Part shown: positions 32,737 to 44,397 of the stretch, one piece after another
How positions within the stretch are numbered: the first letter of the stretch is position 1
Layout: every line of letters begins with the position of its first letter
From: Protea cynaroides
Lineage: Eukaryota; Streptophyta; Magnoliopsida; Proteales; Proteaceae
Reading direction: 5' to 3'
Length of the DNA stretch: 64,000 bases
Assembly (NCBI GenBank): GCA_028583415.1
Contig: CM053265.1
Location: 27,125,815 to 27,189,814, forward strand
The notes under the pieces: generated by a model
The model's input: the letters and a program-made list of their open reading frames with translations, nothing else
What the model was told of the DNA's origin: nothing
Databases searched by the model: none
Program-made: the position numbers and the translations under genes

Positions 32737-32737
32737 G

Positions 32738-33026
32738 TCCGTCCAACCGATGTGTCCTCTTCAGATTCACTCTGATACATCCTTCTGCACAAACAAGGGA
32801 AGGATTTCTCTGCACTAATTGTATTCCCAGACAGAGAACGTGATGGAGTTCTCAATTTCAATCAGTGTGCACACGACCCTATCCATTAGTATTTATAGAC
32901 CAACCGTCTCCTTCCATCAAGGATGGACGGTGATCTGGGTGCCACATGTCCCTCCGATCCAACGCTCATAACTCTTCTAATAGGGGATACCTAAAATAGA
33001 TTAGTGGCATGTGGGCCACTTACTCA
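32738..33026 (-). repeat. Copia-1 5' LTR, outer fragment
   Basis: It resumes the LTR at TCCGTCCAACC and ends CACTTACTCA, matching 19860-20152 with few differences. It also holds the LTR TATA element (minus, about 32889-32900). Confidence 0.9.
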
Positions 33027-33109
33027 TAGACATAACCATTGTTTAAGGGTAAAAGATTCATGAATGAGGTAGTTAAGAAAAAAATGTCAGCCGGGGTGAC
33101 TTTCCTCCG

Positions 33110-33530
33110 ATAGCTTTGGCTTGGCCTGTGCAGAAAATATTATTTCTGTGAATGTCAGGGTCTGTGTGGGTTATGATGTGCGGATGGCAATATGCTCCCG
33201 CACGTATGGGCCTGTACAACACTTGAGATTAACATATATTTTAATGAAATTACCCTTCTGGAATATTGCAGACAACTAGGTGCGAGCGACGGTCTTGCTG
33301 CCTGGACGATTATATGACTTCCGAACTTCATTCTTTTTTTGTAAGACCTTGTTTTTTCTTACCTAAGGTCTCCTAAGATCAGTTCCAAAGTCTAGAATCA
33401 CTGTTGGGTCATTGCCACTGTAGGTTTTAGTTTCTACCCAAGTTTTCCTTAGTCATACAATAGTCTTTACAAGATGTAATCAAATTTGGGCAGCATTTCT
33501 AGGTTTCCTTCTTCTGCCATTAATGACCAT
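33110..33530 (+). repeat. Dispersed repeat, copy B (pair with 19190-19590)
   Basis: It shares the words listed for copy A in the same order and orientation. It lies just right of Copia-1. Confidence 0.6.
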
Positions 33531-36230
33531 GGGAGACCTTGTCTCCCCTACTATCAGAGGATGGGATTATCCTCTTAAGGTCTTTCCAAGTTTGAGAAGT
33601 AGTAGAGATTTTCCAGAGGTTACCTTAGAACTATCCTTCCTTGCTTTGGTAGGACTGCTTTGGGAAAAACTTCTTCCAGGTGCAAAGCTTCTTCCTCCTC
33701 CAAACCTCTCCTCTGTTCTCCCTTCTCCAAAACGTACGTTAGAGCCAAAGGAGGTTCCAACTCATAGGGTTTTCTAGTTATAGTAAGAGGGAGAGGAAGA
33801 GTTTGGTTTGAGTGCAACACCTATCGTCCTTTCCTTATGGCCAACAAACTAGGAGGTTTGGGGTCCCACTCTTGCCACATGGCAAGCTTCGATGCATGAG
33901 GGGAGTTGGAAAGATTCCCTTGTGCTTTGGGGAGATCCTTTCCCAATTGGAGATGGACTCCAACACTCTTGTGCACAAGAAGGAGGGAAGACTTGGTCTT
34001 CCTCCTAATCTAGGATTATTCATCTTTCATTTAATTAATTAAATAAATTCCACGTCCCACAATGGGTCCCACATCCTTGGGGACGTCCAAGGGTGATTAG
34101 AAAACTATCGGGGTCGAGCCCAATGGTTATGACCAGAGGAACCTCGCCGCAGGCACAAGCGGGGGACCACATGTGGCCGATGGAGGATCGGGTTTGTCAC
34201 CCATACGCCAGCGCCCGAACACCCACACTGCGTACAATTTGGCTGTGTTTTGCTCCTCGTGGTTCGTACATGGTTTCTACTCGCAATAGAGCAATTTAAA
34301 GTCTTACCATGTTCTATATACGTGTTTAAACAGGTATGGGCCCTTGTATAGTGTCGGTGGGAAGATCTGTCACGTGTTAAAGATTCAAATTAGGCCTATT
34401 TTTGGTTGCGGGTTGTTCAGTCCAGATCTTGACATCTAATTAGAACCTGTTCTTGAGGAGCCTCCGGTTAATGGGAGAGCTTATTGGTACCATGGAACCT
34501 CACTACATGGCTCAAGGGATCACCTTTGCAGCCAAGCTTAGGATTCCAAGGTAAGCAATACTGAATTCCTTTCTTGATTTTGCACTTAGAAATTTTATTG
34601 CATGCTGAGGGTTTGATGAAATGCTTGAGCTAAGTTTACTTCAGAATTTTGTTATAACCATGCTTGAATTTGTTGGGCTCCATTTGCTGTGATAATTGAC
34701 AATGATTATATTCCTTGGAATGTGCCCTTCGAACCTGTGCTTTGGCTTGTAATTTTGCTTGGATTATGCCATGCTTGAATTGATGTAGATATGAATTACC
34801 TTATTCAAGCATAGGTTTGATTTTGTAGTCCGCCTCCCCGGGAGAGAAGATGGCTCACATGGTCTTAGTGTCCCTTTATTTGTCCTTCGGGGTTATCCCC
34901 TTTATTGAAATCTAGGGCCGTGAGTTAGTTTACATTATAAACTAGAATAGGCAGTCAACCTAAAATTTTTGGGCCCTAGTTCCCTTTTTATAAGTGATAC
35001 ACCACCTGGTGATTAGGTTCCAAGACCCAGGTATAACTGAGATCGAGGTTGAATTCCTAATAAGCCTACATATCTTGAGTGAATATTCTGAGAATCAGGT
35101 CAAACGTATTTCATGCCCGGATAAGATATTTGGTCTAAACAGAGGTATCGGTAGGAGTCACGTTACAACTAGGGGAATGTGTTATTGCCTAATCCCAACA
35201 TAAGTTGGTCAATCTACTAAACGTTGGGTAAAAGAAAAAAGTGTGTTATCTCAAACACAACCTAAATAGATGTTGCTATGTTGACAAGCATGTGATTGAT
35301 AATATTTCCCCAAATGAAGGTGAAGTCACAAAATGATAGAAGAAACATGAATACAATGCCTTAACTAAGGCAAAGTTACATTGTTAGAAAAGTATTGTTT
35401 ACTTTCCATTAACCAAGGTTTTGTCATATGAAAAGCCTCAAATGTTTTGGTGGAAGAATGAATCCTCTATGAGGGCTTCGGGCAAAACCTTGGCTCTAGT
35501 CCTATAGTGAACGGTAAAACTACATGAATAATAATAAATAATTGATAAAAGAAAGTTGGAACATGATACTTGAGATTTCTTCCGCTCATCCCTGAAAAGT
35601 AAAACCCTTGACTGAGGGGAAGCTAGCTCTGTTGCTTACTCCATTGGAAAGGATTGATCACAAATGATTAAAAGGGGTGAGCTAGGTATCCTAAAACATA
35701 CGCACAAGATTTACAAAGGTTAGACAAGGTTAAGTAAGAAACTCAAGTACTATGCTAGAGCTAAGTCAATCCTGAAGTCAGCTAAAACTGAAACTCTAAA
35801 ACTTGTCTTGAAATTGAGGAAGGAACCTCATTTGTATAGGAAAACAAAATGCGCGCCCAACGCCTTAGTGTGCTTACCACGACTCCCGTGGTAATGTGAT
35901 ATGGGATCATGTTAAAAAATCGCAGTGCCGTAGGACAGATAACTACCCATCAATTAATCAAAAGTGAAAGTGGCAACGCAATATTAGATTGTTGTACCAT
36001 GTAATTGTAACACCGGACACACACGAAGAGTGCATATGACCATTACATGTTAATCATCTAATCTGACGTGACTATGCTCATGTAATGTAATACTGTGGCG
36101 CCGTAATACACAATTGTGGACCAAAACTGCCTATTTATGGCAAAACAAGAGTGAATATGGTCAATCCTTCTATCAGGAGATAGCTCAAGGGAAACATCCC
36201 TGCAAAATAATTATCACCAAGACGAAGGGT
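33531..36230. other. Unassigned repeat-derived sequence
   Basis: No coding region is supported. The style (GTACCATGGAACCTC, GGTATCGGTAGGAGTCACG, alternating GC and AT patches) suggests LTR or leader sequence of an unrecognised retroelement. I see no terminal repeats or primer site. Confidence 0.3.
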
Positions 36231-36390
36231 GGTAAAATTTGGTGCCTACAGAATGCCCCTCTTTAACTGAGGGTGGGTGGAGGAGAAAGTCAAAGAACTG
36301 ACCACTATTTGGTAAAATTTGGTGCCTACAGAATGCCCCTCTTTAACTGAGGGTGGGTGGACGAGAAAGTCAAAGAACTGACCACTATTT
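36231..36390. repeat. 80-bp direct tandem duplication
   Basis: GGTAAAATTTGGTGCCTACA...ACCACTATTT occurs at 36231-36310 and again at 36311-36390 with one visible mismatch (GGAGGAG/GGACGAG). The unit contains the ATGCCCCTCTTTAACTGA motif also present near 16640, so part of a dispersed element was locally duplicated. Confidence 0.92.
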
Positions 36391-36599
36391 TTCCACTGAA
36401 GCTCAGTATACTTCTATCACCTTGCTCAAGGATGACGGAGGTGCAAATGCAAAAAGCAATCGGTTAAACATTGGGTAAAAAATAATGATAAAACCAAGGG
36501 CTATCGAATTAAAAGGATTTGGTGCAAAACATTATATCAAGTTAATGATGAAAGAAAATAGAAAGTTATAAGGAAAACAAGAAATAAAAGAGCATGTAC

Positions 36600-37330
36600 A
36601 ACATAAACAAAAGAAAACTTTGGAAAGCATGTTGTTTGGTGACTTCTAGAAAAGGGAAAAGGAAACGCAGTGTTTAGTGGATCCAGTAGAATGAAAAAGA
36701 TGTTGGAGGCGTGGTGTTTGGTGATCCTGGAAAGGAGAAATTTTGATAGTACTTTGTCAAGTGCCATCGAAAGGATAAAAGGGACATAGAGTGTTCAATG
36801 AATCCCAAAATACTTTGGAGATAAGATGTTTGGAAACTCCAGAGAAAAAGAATCTTAAAGACACATTGTACAGTGTGTTCAAAAGGGGAAAAAGAAAACC
36901 CTGTTAGAACAAGATGTTCAACGAATTCAAAACAAAGAAAAAAAAAAAAAAAAGAATTCTGAGAGAATATTGTATAATGCAATCAAAACAAAAGCACATT
37001 GTTTAGTGTAAAATGCTTAAAAGAGAAGGAAAAAAGAAATATTATATGACAAAATCAAAACATGGAAAAATTCTTGAGAACATGTCTGATGCAATCAAGA
37101 GAAATTGGAGGTAATGATAAATAAAAATTGAAAGTGTAGTTTTCAACACAATCAATACACGAAGAGATGAGGTCTCGAACGACACAATGTTTAGTGAAGT
37201 CAAGGTTAAATTAAACCTGTAAAATCATATTGTCGAATGAAGTCAAAGATAAAGAAAAAGAGGGCAAGAGATAAGACCCTTGAAACGTGGTGTTTGGTGC
37301 TCAAGGTAGTCCTTGAAATTACATTGTATA
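36600..37330. repeat. Degenerate tandem array of GTGTTTAGTG...GAAAAG units
   Basis: Words such as TGTTTGGTGA, TGTTTAGTG, TTGTACAGTG and TGTTCAATGA alternate with purine-rich GAAAAGGGAAAAGG stretches roughly every 45-60 bp. The units are too diverged to count exactly by eye. ORFs on the minus strand are composition artefacts. Confidence 0.55.
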
Positions 37331-37739
37331 GTGAAATCAAGACAAAGAGAAAAGGAACAAAATTTCAAAAAAGTTAAAAGAATGGTAAAGAGGATGGAAA
37401 ATGGGACTTGCAACCTTGCTAATAGGGGTTTAGGTATTGCATAGGCTTATATAAAGAGGAATGATCATGGGTTGCGGTACTCCCCATTCATGATGGAGTG
37501 CTGGGCAGGAAAGTCGGAGATGGATTGTGGCTTGTCTCTAGCCTCATGGATGAGGTTTAGGGATGATGTCGAAGTTCTAAGTGCTCTTCCTCAAGTACTG
37601 TTCACTTAGAGAAAGGTTGGGACTTAGGATTTAAACGTCAGGATAGAGACTATCTTGGGGGGTGCTGGCAGCATCTTAACACGTGGTCTTGGTGTTGTCT
37701 TCATTTTTTGGGTGATAGTCACACTTGGCATGGTGTTGA
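37331..37739. other. Sequence left of Copia-2
   Basis: No gene is seen. Its last five bases (GTTGA, 37735-37739) are the left TSD of Copia-2. Confidence 0.4.
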
Positions 37740-38181
37740 TGTTAGATGTTATTATGATTAGGGTTTTAATCACACCCATCCTAATCCATACATGAACCCT
37801 AGAATACCATGGAGAAGCCATAAACAATGAACATAAAGACATACCTGTAAGTGTAGGGATCAGTTCTCGTATGCTCCAAGACACTCCATGCTTTGATCAA
37901 AATTCCTTGGCTACAGTCTTCCACAGCCTCCAGAGGATATCTTGATGTCTCTTGCTAAAGGGTGCAGAGAGAACTGATTAACTGTGGCTGTGGGGACTCT
38001 AATCCAGTATTTATAAAGTACTACTATAACCTTAAAACCTTTCCCACAATAGAATTAAGGTTATCAAACATATCTCATACCTTATGATGAACCAAACCAA
38101 ACCAAACCGGGTCTATCGTGCTAATTAGACTCCCACTGAATAACTGATTTAGGTAATTAATTAAGCCACATAAATCTAACA
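37740..38181 (-). repeat. Copia-2 3' LTR
   Basis: A 442-bp LTR from TGTTAGATGTTA to AAATCTAACA, with short inverted ends (TGTTAGAT/ATCTAACA). Its TATA-like element on the minus strand (TTTATAAATAC) is at about 38008-38018. It aligns along its length with the split right LTR, with clearly more mismatches than the Gypsy LTR pairs show. Confidence 0.9.
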
Positions 38182-41100
38182 TTCTCCCATTTGGGCTACA
38201 TTAATTACAAAACCATCATCAATCAGTGTGGCCATGGAATCCAACACACTAAATCATCACTAACTTTGAAACATCCATCAAGCTTTTCAATGCAAGCAAC
38301 AATGGATAATACACCTCAATATATAGTGTACAACCTTCTATCAGCCACAACAGAGATCTACTCAATACACGCCTGAGATAATGCATGAAAGTAAACTCTC
38401 AAGTGAGTCCATAATTTGATTAAAAAATCTTAATCAAAGTGCCCCAAAACCTTTATGAGCAACTAAAACATGGTACTTAAATAAAACAGAATATAATATC
38501 ATACTTTGGCTAGACACCACCTTCATCCTTTGGCTAAATACTACCTTCTTTGGCTAAATACTGCTTTGTACTCTTTGGCTAAATATTACCACAGTAACTC
38601 CGATTAAATACTACCTTGTTACAACAACTGAATATTTTCCAAACTCTTTAACATGTGAAACACACATAACTATGTAAGCAAAATAACAATAATGCAAATG
38701 CTAATGTAAACAAAATCATGGTTACAAAACTATGCCCATCTAACCATGAGCAACACAATCAAACACAGTAAACAATGTGAAAACACAAGCATAAACATAA
38801 TGAGTCTCCTACTGATTAAGAATATTTAGAGACTCCCACTGATTTCCAGATCTTTGGCCACTTAAGCCTCTGATAAAATTAATTGTTTTCAACCATTCCT
38901 ATATTGGACATACCTTCCCTTGAAGACTTCTACTGACAAAACCTTCATCAAATAATCTACAATCAAGTTGTACATCAAAATGTGCTCTACAACGATATAA
39001 ATTCTTTTGACCTTTTTTTTTTTTTTTTTACTTGAAGAGATTTAATTTCTATTATGCTTTGAAATACTAGATTTCTTATTATTCTTTGAGAAGAATACAG
39101 CTGAACCGCTATCACAATACATCTCAATAGGTTTAGAAATAGAGTCTACAACCTCTAAGTAAAAAAAAAAAACTCTTATATCAAATACCTTGCTTGTTAT
39201 CTTCACATAGAGTTACAAAACCCTACCACCGTAACAATGAACTTTGATGTTGGTTTTCTGTCATCAATGTAAATATTAAAAATTACATCAAAATAGTCTA
39301 GAGTGTCATTACTTTTATAAATGAACATATAATCCTTGGTCCTCTGCATGTACCATATGACCATTCTTTTTTTGTTGTCTAGTAAGCTATACTAACATCC
39401 AACTGAAAACGTCCCATAACACTCAATGAAAAGACTATATAAAAATGATTACAACCTTGAGCATATATTAAGCTCCCTACTGTAGTGTAAATGCTCACTC
39501 TTAATATCATTCCTTGTACATAATTCTGTCAATTTATCTCCTTTACCGATTTAAACATCCGTAACTTAACGGTTATACATGCATACTGAACCGTTCAAAA
39601 ATAAAAACAACGTTTACACTTTGAGACAAATATAAAATTTTACTTTTCCTATCACGAGCAAACTCAATATCAAGTACAAAGGTACTTGCTCACACATTCT
39701 ACATCTCGACGTTATCAGACAGAAAAACATTGGTTTCAACTAGTAAACCTTGTCACTACAAGCTAGTGATTAATCATCAACATACATGGCTAGGAAGCGA
39801 GTCTACTTCTTCTGACCTATAGATATATACAATGGTCAATGATAATCTCAATAAAGTTGGAAGAAGATACACTCTTAGAAACTTCAGGTATCATTACCTG
39901 GATGCTTGCTTAATCCACATATTAACTTTATAAGTCTACAAAATGTATCTTTTTTATCCTTTCCACAAGACCTTATGGCTAAAGTATATAAACACCTTTC
40001 AGATTTTCTTTGACCAAAACGACCTTTACATTTATCTGATGTAACTCCAAATCAAAAAATACAACTAAGACCACAAATATTTAAAGTCTATACTTTCCAT
40101 TCTCTTTGTGTGATTTTACTTCGCTAAAAGTTTTACTTTGTAGCAATTAATTCTCCCACTGGAATCACACATTACAACTCTTTGTATACCCATTTTGAAC
40201 CTATGAGTACACTGCTCATCGACAAGAACACAAAATCCTAAGTCTTCTTGTTGTTCATAGACAACAACGCATCTTATATAATCACTAACCACTCAAGAGC
40301 AATTTCATTACTGACAACTTGTTCTAAACTATTGGGATTTTCATCTTATCTAATGCCAAAAAACATCTATTTTTTTGAAGTATAACATATGATTGGATGA
40401 AATGACAGATTCACCTGGTCTAATAAATCTCCTCATTGCCTTCTCTGGTTCTACTATAATGGCTATGCATCAACTTGAATGAAAATAATTTCAACAATTA
40501 TCTCATTACATACGATTGCACCATAGTTATTTTCATGTGGTCTCATCAAACTTCAAGTTTCTTGGATTTATTTTGACATCTCATAAAATGATAACTCAAT
40601 GTTCTAAAATAATCACTCTCCCACGAGTGTTATGAAACCATGTCAGCTCTACAGTTTCAAACAAGAAGATAACTTAAAATGGAACTGACTAACTAGGCGT
40701 TCTATTAATAATATAAGTTGTAATATCAATTCTTTCCCTACAAGATCAAATACATTCTCAGGCTCTTGCAAACACTTGCTCAAATTTATCAGGGAATGGA
40801 CCAGTATCACGTAATCTCCCATAATACATACCCACTTATTCAGATCCAATAGCTTTAATTCCTTTAATAAAAAAATTTTCATCTTAATTTTCATTATTTT
40901 GAAAAACACCCATGGAGTGATAAGAAGTCATAGATGAAATCTCAATGTCCACTAAGTCCAATAAATCCTTGTTATGAATAGCCTTTATTTATCTTAATCT
41001 TGTCATCTTCCCCTTTAATTAATTCTCACATATATACATGTTATGAACTTCGGAAGGGGGGTTTCAGAATATTATTTTTTACAATCTTTCTTTGGACAAT

Positions 41101-42012
41101 AGTCCTAAACCCTTATGACTAGGATGGAAGATAACAATATACAGTTTAACTTCTAAAGATAGATAATTTAAAAATAAATAAATAAAAGGTTTTGGTACTC
41201 CTATGGGTTCAGACTACGATTAATGCTTAAGTGTTCAATCTACTGCACCTTCTTGTTCAGAAGTTTCATAATCTTTATTCTTTTTTCACTTAAATCTGTC
41301 TAGGTTTACAATTTTTTTTTCACATGTTCATTTTGAGTCACACTACAAGAATTTTATTTTACTTAGATCCATTTTATCTTGTTATTCCTTAATATCCAAT
41401 TCTTTGTCATAAAGTTTCTGACTATTGCATGGAAAAGTGTATTTCTTCTGTGGGTTTCTCTACCCTTCTCGCACCTTGCCTTTGTCAAGATATGTCTTAT
41501 GCACTATGACATTTGCATTCATATCTTTCCCTTTCCTTTGAACTTCTATCCTTAGTTCTTTCACTTTAGGTTTACTATATCTTTTGAGTACTATAGCTCA
41601 TCAAGATCTGATTATACAGTTCTCGTGAAGAAGTGAAAGTCTAAAGTATCACCTACATAGGTTCTAGTGAATTACCTATGAATGTTCACTTATCTTTGAA
41701 CTTATCATTAATTGTTAACAGCTCTACCTTGTGCTTCCTCACACTTTATTACCATCCATTATCATCAAAACTGGTATTAATGTGCTTGAGTAATAAAACA
41801 TATCTCCGTCCCTTCTTAAAATATCAAACATTTTTTTGGATTTTACAGGGAATATCTTTTTTTCAATGTTCCTAATTTGAACATTGTTTTACTTGATCTT
41901 AGGGACTGAACACACTAAGAACCAAAATATAATTTTCTGTTAAGTACATCTAGGTTAAACAGTCTTAGATTGGTTTTTAATTTTCATGCTAATTCATAAA
42001 ATTAGCTGCCAA
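38182..42012 (-). pseudogene. Copia-2 interior, left part (no intact coding)
   Basis: AT-rich and saturated with stops. The minus strand near 38900-39000 still reads YIVVEHILMYNLIVDYLMKV, then LSVEVFKGR, matching the RNase H tail of Copia elements (VEHI...D...TK.L). Repeated TTTGGCTAAATACTACCTT words occur at about 38505-38640. Pol domains cannot be placed reliably in the rest. Confidence 0.5.
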
Positions 42013-42174
42013 TGATAGGCATCTTGAGTTATTTAATCATTACCCATATCGAACTAACCGGTCTTACCACCTTGTATCAGGTCTTCCTATCATGGTTGGG
42101 CCAAGTGGACCAAGTGCATGAAGAAACCACAACACTAGGTATGAAAATTAACTCAAAAACAGTCAATTATGAGC

Positions 42175-42285
42175 GTGTGGTCGCATACCTAAATAGGTGT
42201 GATCGACCACACCTCAAAATAATGCAACCACAGGAAATTAGGTGGTGTGGTCGATGGGTTCTGCGACCCCACCTCCGACCACACG
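42175..42285. promoter_or_regulatory. GTGGTCGCA-type motif cluster, upstream of TATA (solo LTR)
   Basis: The words GTGTGGTCGCATACC, GTGTGATCGACCACACC, GTGTGGTCGATGGG, CTGCGACCCC and CCGACCACAC lie in about 110 bp, in both orientations. The core GGTCG is shared with the other LTRs but the flank here is GTG/CAC rather than ACC or A(T/C). Confidence 0.55.
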
Positions 42286-42374
42286 GAACCCAAACAGAAC
42301 CGAGTTTAGGAAACCTTCCTAATCCGAAGGGGGTTCTTTCCTAAACTAAGTAGGGCTTATTATGGAGGGTTTTC

Positions 42375-42385
42375 CTCTATAAATA
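42375..42385 (+). promoter_or_regulatory. TATA box of the solo LTR
   Basis: CTCTATAAATA lies between the two GTGGTCG motif clusters of this LTR, at the same place as in the Gypsy-2 LTRs. Confidence 0.6.
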
Positions 42386-42778
42386 CGACGTCTCTTAGCC
42401 TCTTTCATTCTTTTGGAACTCAAACTGAAAGTGAGAGAAAGAGAAGAGAAGGAAGAGAAGGAGAATTGAAGAGGAAGACTAAGAAAGGGAAATTCAGAGA
42501 AAACCTCTGAATCATCAACAAGCTTAAGATATGGAAAACATTCCCCATGTCAATTAAAAGCCTAGAATAGATCATGAAGGGGATATGATTTAAGTGAGAT
42601 CCCAATCATCAATCCATGGATAAATTCCAAGAGAATCCATGGAAACAATTATATGGACAATGGATTCTGTATAAAATACTAGTTCTAAGCCATAGAACAA
42701 TCATAGGAAGGACCATAATGATAAGCCAAGGAATCTAAGCATGAAGGAATTGGAGTTGAGAGTGAAAGGTCAACCATC

Positions 42779-43026
42779 ACACGTGTGGTCGCACGTGTGG
42801 TCGCATGATATGCGACCACACGAGACACATATTCGACCACACACCCTCAGGAAGACCAGGAAGGGTGTGGTCGATATGCGACCACACCTTGCAACCACTT
42901 GCCCTCGGGAAGTTGCAGGGAGGGTGTGGTCACATGTGTGGTCGGAGGATATGTGACCACACCTTGCGACCACACGCCTTGTGGTCGCAGAAACTGAGAC
43001 CATAGCTACTGCCACACCTGCGACCC
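42779..43026. promoter_or_regulatory. GTGGTCGCA-type motif cluster, downstream of TATA (solo LTR)
   Basis: A dense array of GTGTGGTCGCA, TGCGACCACAC, TTCGACCACAC and GTGGTCGATATGCGACCAC words. Adjacent inverted copies could form short hairpins. It corresponds in position to 48270-48418 and 57952-58083 in Gypsy-2. Confidence 0.6.
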
Positions 43027-44397
43027 CTCAGTTTATGTTAGTCTAAATTCATGGGAATTAATTCTAATTTAAAATCTATAAAATTTGTTAGGTTTCCAAG
43101 TGGTTTAAAAGTGATTTACAAAGCTTGAACGAGGATCTACTATCAACCAAAGGTGAGGGAACAAGACCTAAATTAATTGGCTAATAATAAACTATTTTTT
43201 ATTTATTGAGTCCAATACCATGAATGATTTTGTGTTTGTATGTTTGTAATGTGCATATCACATGTCATCCAATATTCTTGTTATTACTGCTCATGCATAT
43301 TTAATTCTGTTTATTTATAACATGATGTTGATGATGATGCTAGGAATAGGCATGTGAATGTATGTGTGTGGTTAGTGTACTTGATGCAAGTGGGGCATCA
43401 GGGAAGGACGTGACATTGTGGTTCATCCTAATCCCCAGACTCTAGCTCTATGTCTACTCAAGTCTCGTCCACTGAGATCGTCGTATTGCCATTACCTTAG
43501 CAGAACTATTACGCCGTAGGGCATCAAGGGAGGTGGTATCTGACCGTGTATTCTCTGACTCTGTCGGGGGGCCTTAGCTCTATCTCTATGGACGTATTGA
43601 GGGATGCTGGGGTGAGGCCTTGGATACACTGTTTGACATTAGGATTTGTTAGTTGCGAGACCAGTTTGCAAGCCCTTGCCAATAGGAGCTTACGTGTTGG
43701 TATGGGTAGGGCATCAGGGGAAGTGTTAAGCGGTGTTTGATCCGGGCACTTTAGCTCTATCTCTATCCATGATGGGTGCATGTGGGACGACAATGGTGTT
43801 TGATCCATTGGGCGGCTTCACACACTCGTATATCGAGGTGCGGCGGCCACCTATCCTTTCTATTGCACATTGTAAACTTATGAACCAAACTAAAGATATA
43901 AATTGAATGCATGCATATGTTTGTTGCATTATTTTGTTTTCTCACTGATGTGTGCTCACCCTTTCGACGTCGAATATTTTTAGTTGATGATGCAGGTCCT
44001 ACAGTAGAAGATTATATGAATGCTCCAATGCATGGGCATGTTGCGACGATAGATGCAGAAGCTATGATGGAGCCGCATCAATTGTCGTGCGAGTGCAACT
44101 CATGCGTCTTTGATTAGATTTATTTGTCAGATTATTCAGAACATGTAATTGATTAATTTATTTTATTTTATGTCTTTAGTTATTTGAGATAATTGGATAC
44201 TTTATTTATGATATCACTGTTAGATACTCAGTTCATCATTATTAAAAACTTTCGCTATTGTTTATTTACTCTGATTATGGTTGTGGATGTATATGGTTTA
44301 AGCAAAAGGATATAGCCTATTCGAGATCCTGGTTGAACCGTTGGATCATAGACGGTTCATCACACCATTTTGGTTGGTGCAGAATTGGGGTGTGACA

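Larger units (their letters stand above)
26394..32737. mobile_element. 6.3-kb mosaic insertion of gene and retrotransposon fragments
   Basis: This block splits the Copia-1 5' LTR. It holds unrelated pieces in mixed orientation: an RRP1/Nop52 gene fragment (26803-26968, minus), a CXE esterase fragment (27245-27329, minus), an Athila-like integrase piece (27955-28170, plus), an LTR/primer-site-like junction (28870-28895), a huge CCACCA repeat, a Gypsy RT piece (31917-32105, plus), a 58-bp minisatellite, and a Gypsy RNase H piece (32447-32736, minus) fused directly to the LTR. I see no inverted repeats, TSD or Helitron ends, so either serial insertion or repair with filler DNA is possible. Confidence 0.7.
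19779..33026 (-). mobile_element. Copia-1: Ty1/Copia retrotransposon with a 6.3-kb mosaic in its 5' LTR
   Basis: Minus-strand Ty1/Copia element (integrase precedes RT). The 3' LTR is 19779-20152. The 5' LTR is split into 26318-26393 and 32738-33026. Internal sequence 20153-26317 carries gag, a decayed protease, integrase, RT and RNase H, and a tRNA-iMet primer-binding site at 26301-26315. GACAT precedes the left LTR (19774-19778) and recurs at 33029-33033, two bases (TA) beyond the right LTR end, which fits a slightly imperfect TSD. Coding parts are broken by many stops and frameshifts. Confidence 0.88.
42013..44397 (+). mobile_element. Gypsy solo LTR (Gypsy-2 relative) inside Copia-2
   Basis: About 2.38 kb that follows the Gypsy-2 LTR from start to end: CAGGTCTTCC near 42079, GGACCAAGTG near 42107, the TATA box at 42375-42385, the GATGATGATGCTAGGAATAGG region near 43330 and the terminal AATTGGGGTGTGACA at 44397. 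Only one LTR is present and no gag-pol, so recombination between LTRs probably removed the interior. The left edge is diverged (near TGATAGGC). CCAAT (42009-42013) and ACAAT (44398-44402) may be a decayed TSD, overlapping the proposed start by one base. Confidence 0.85.

Noticed and set aside
32414..32861. ORFs joining RNase H sequence to a Cys/Arg-rich peptide; the same peptide also occurs at 19726-19987
   Set aside because: The second part is Copia LTR sequence read in a chance frame; the fusion is the mosaic/LTR junction.
36537..36982. Phe/Leu-rich ORFs that look like membrane proteins
   Set aside because: They come from the antisense of A/G-rich degenerate repeats.
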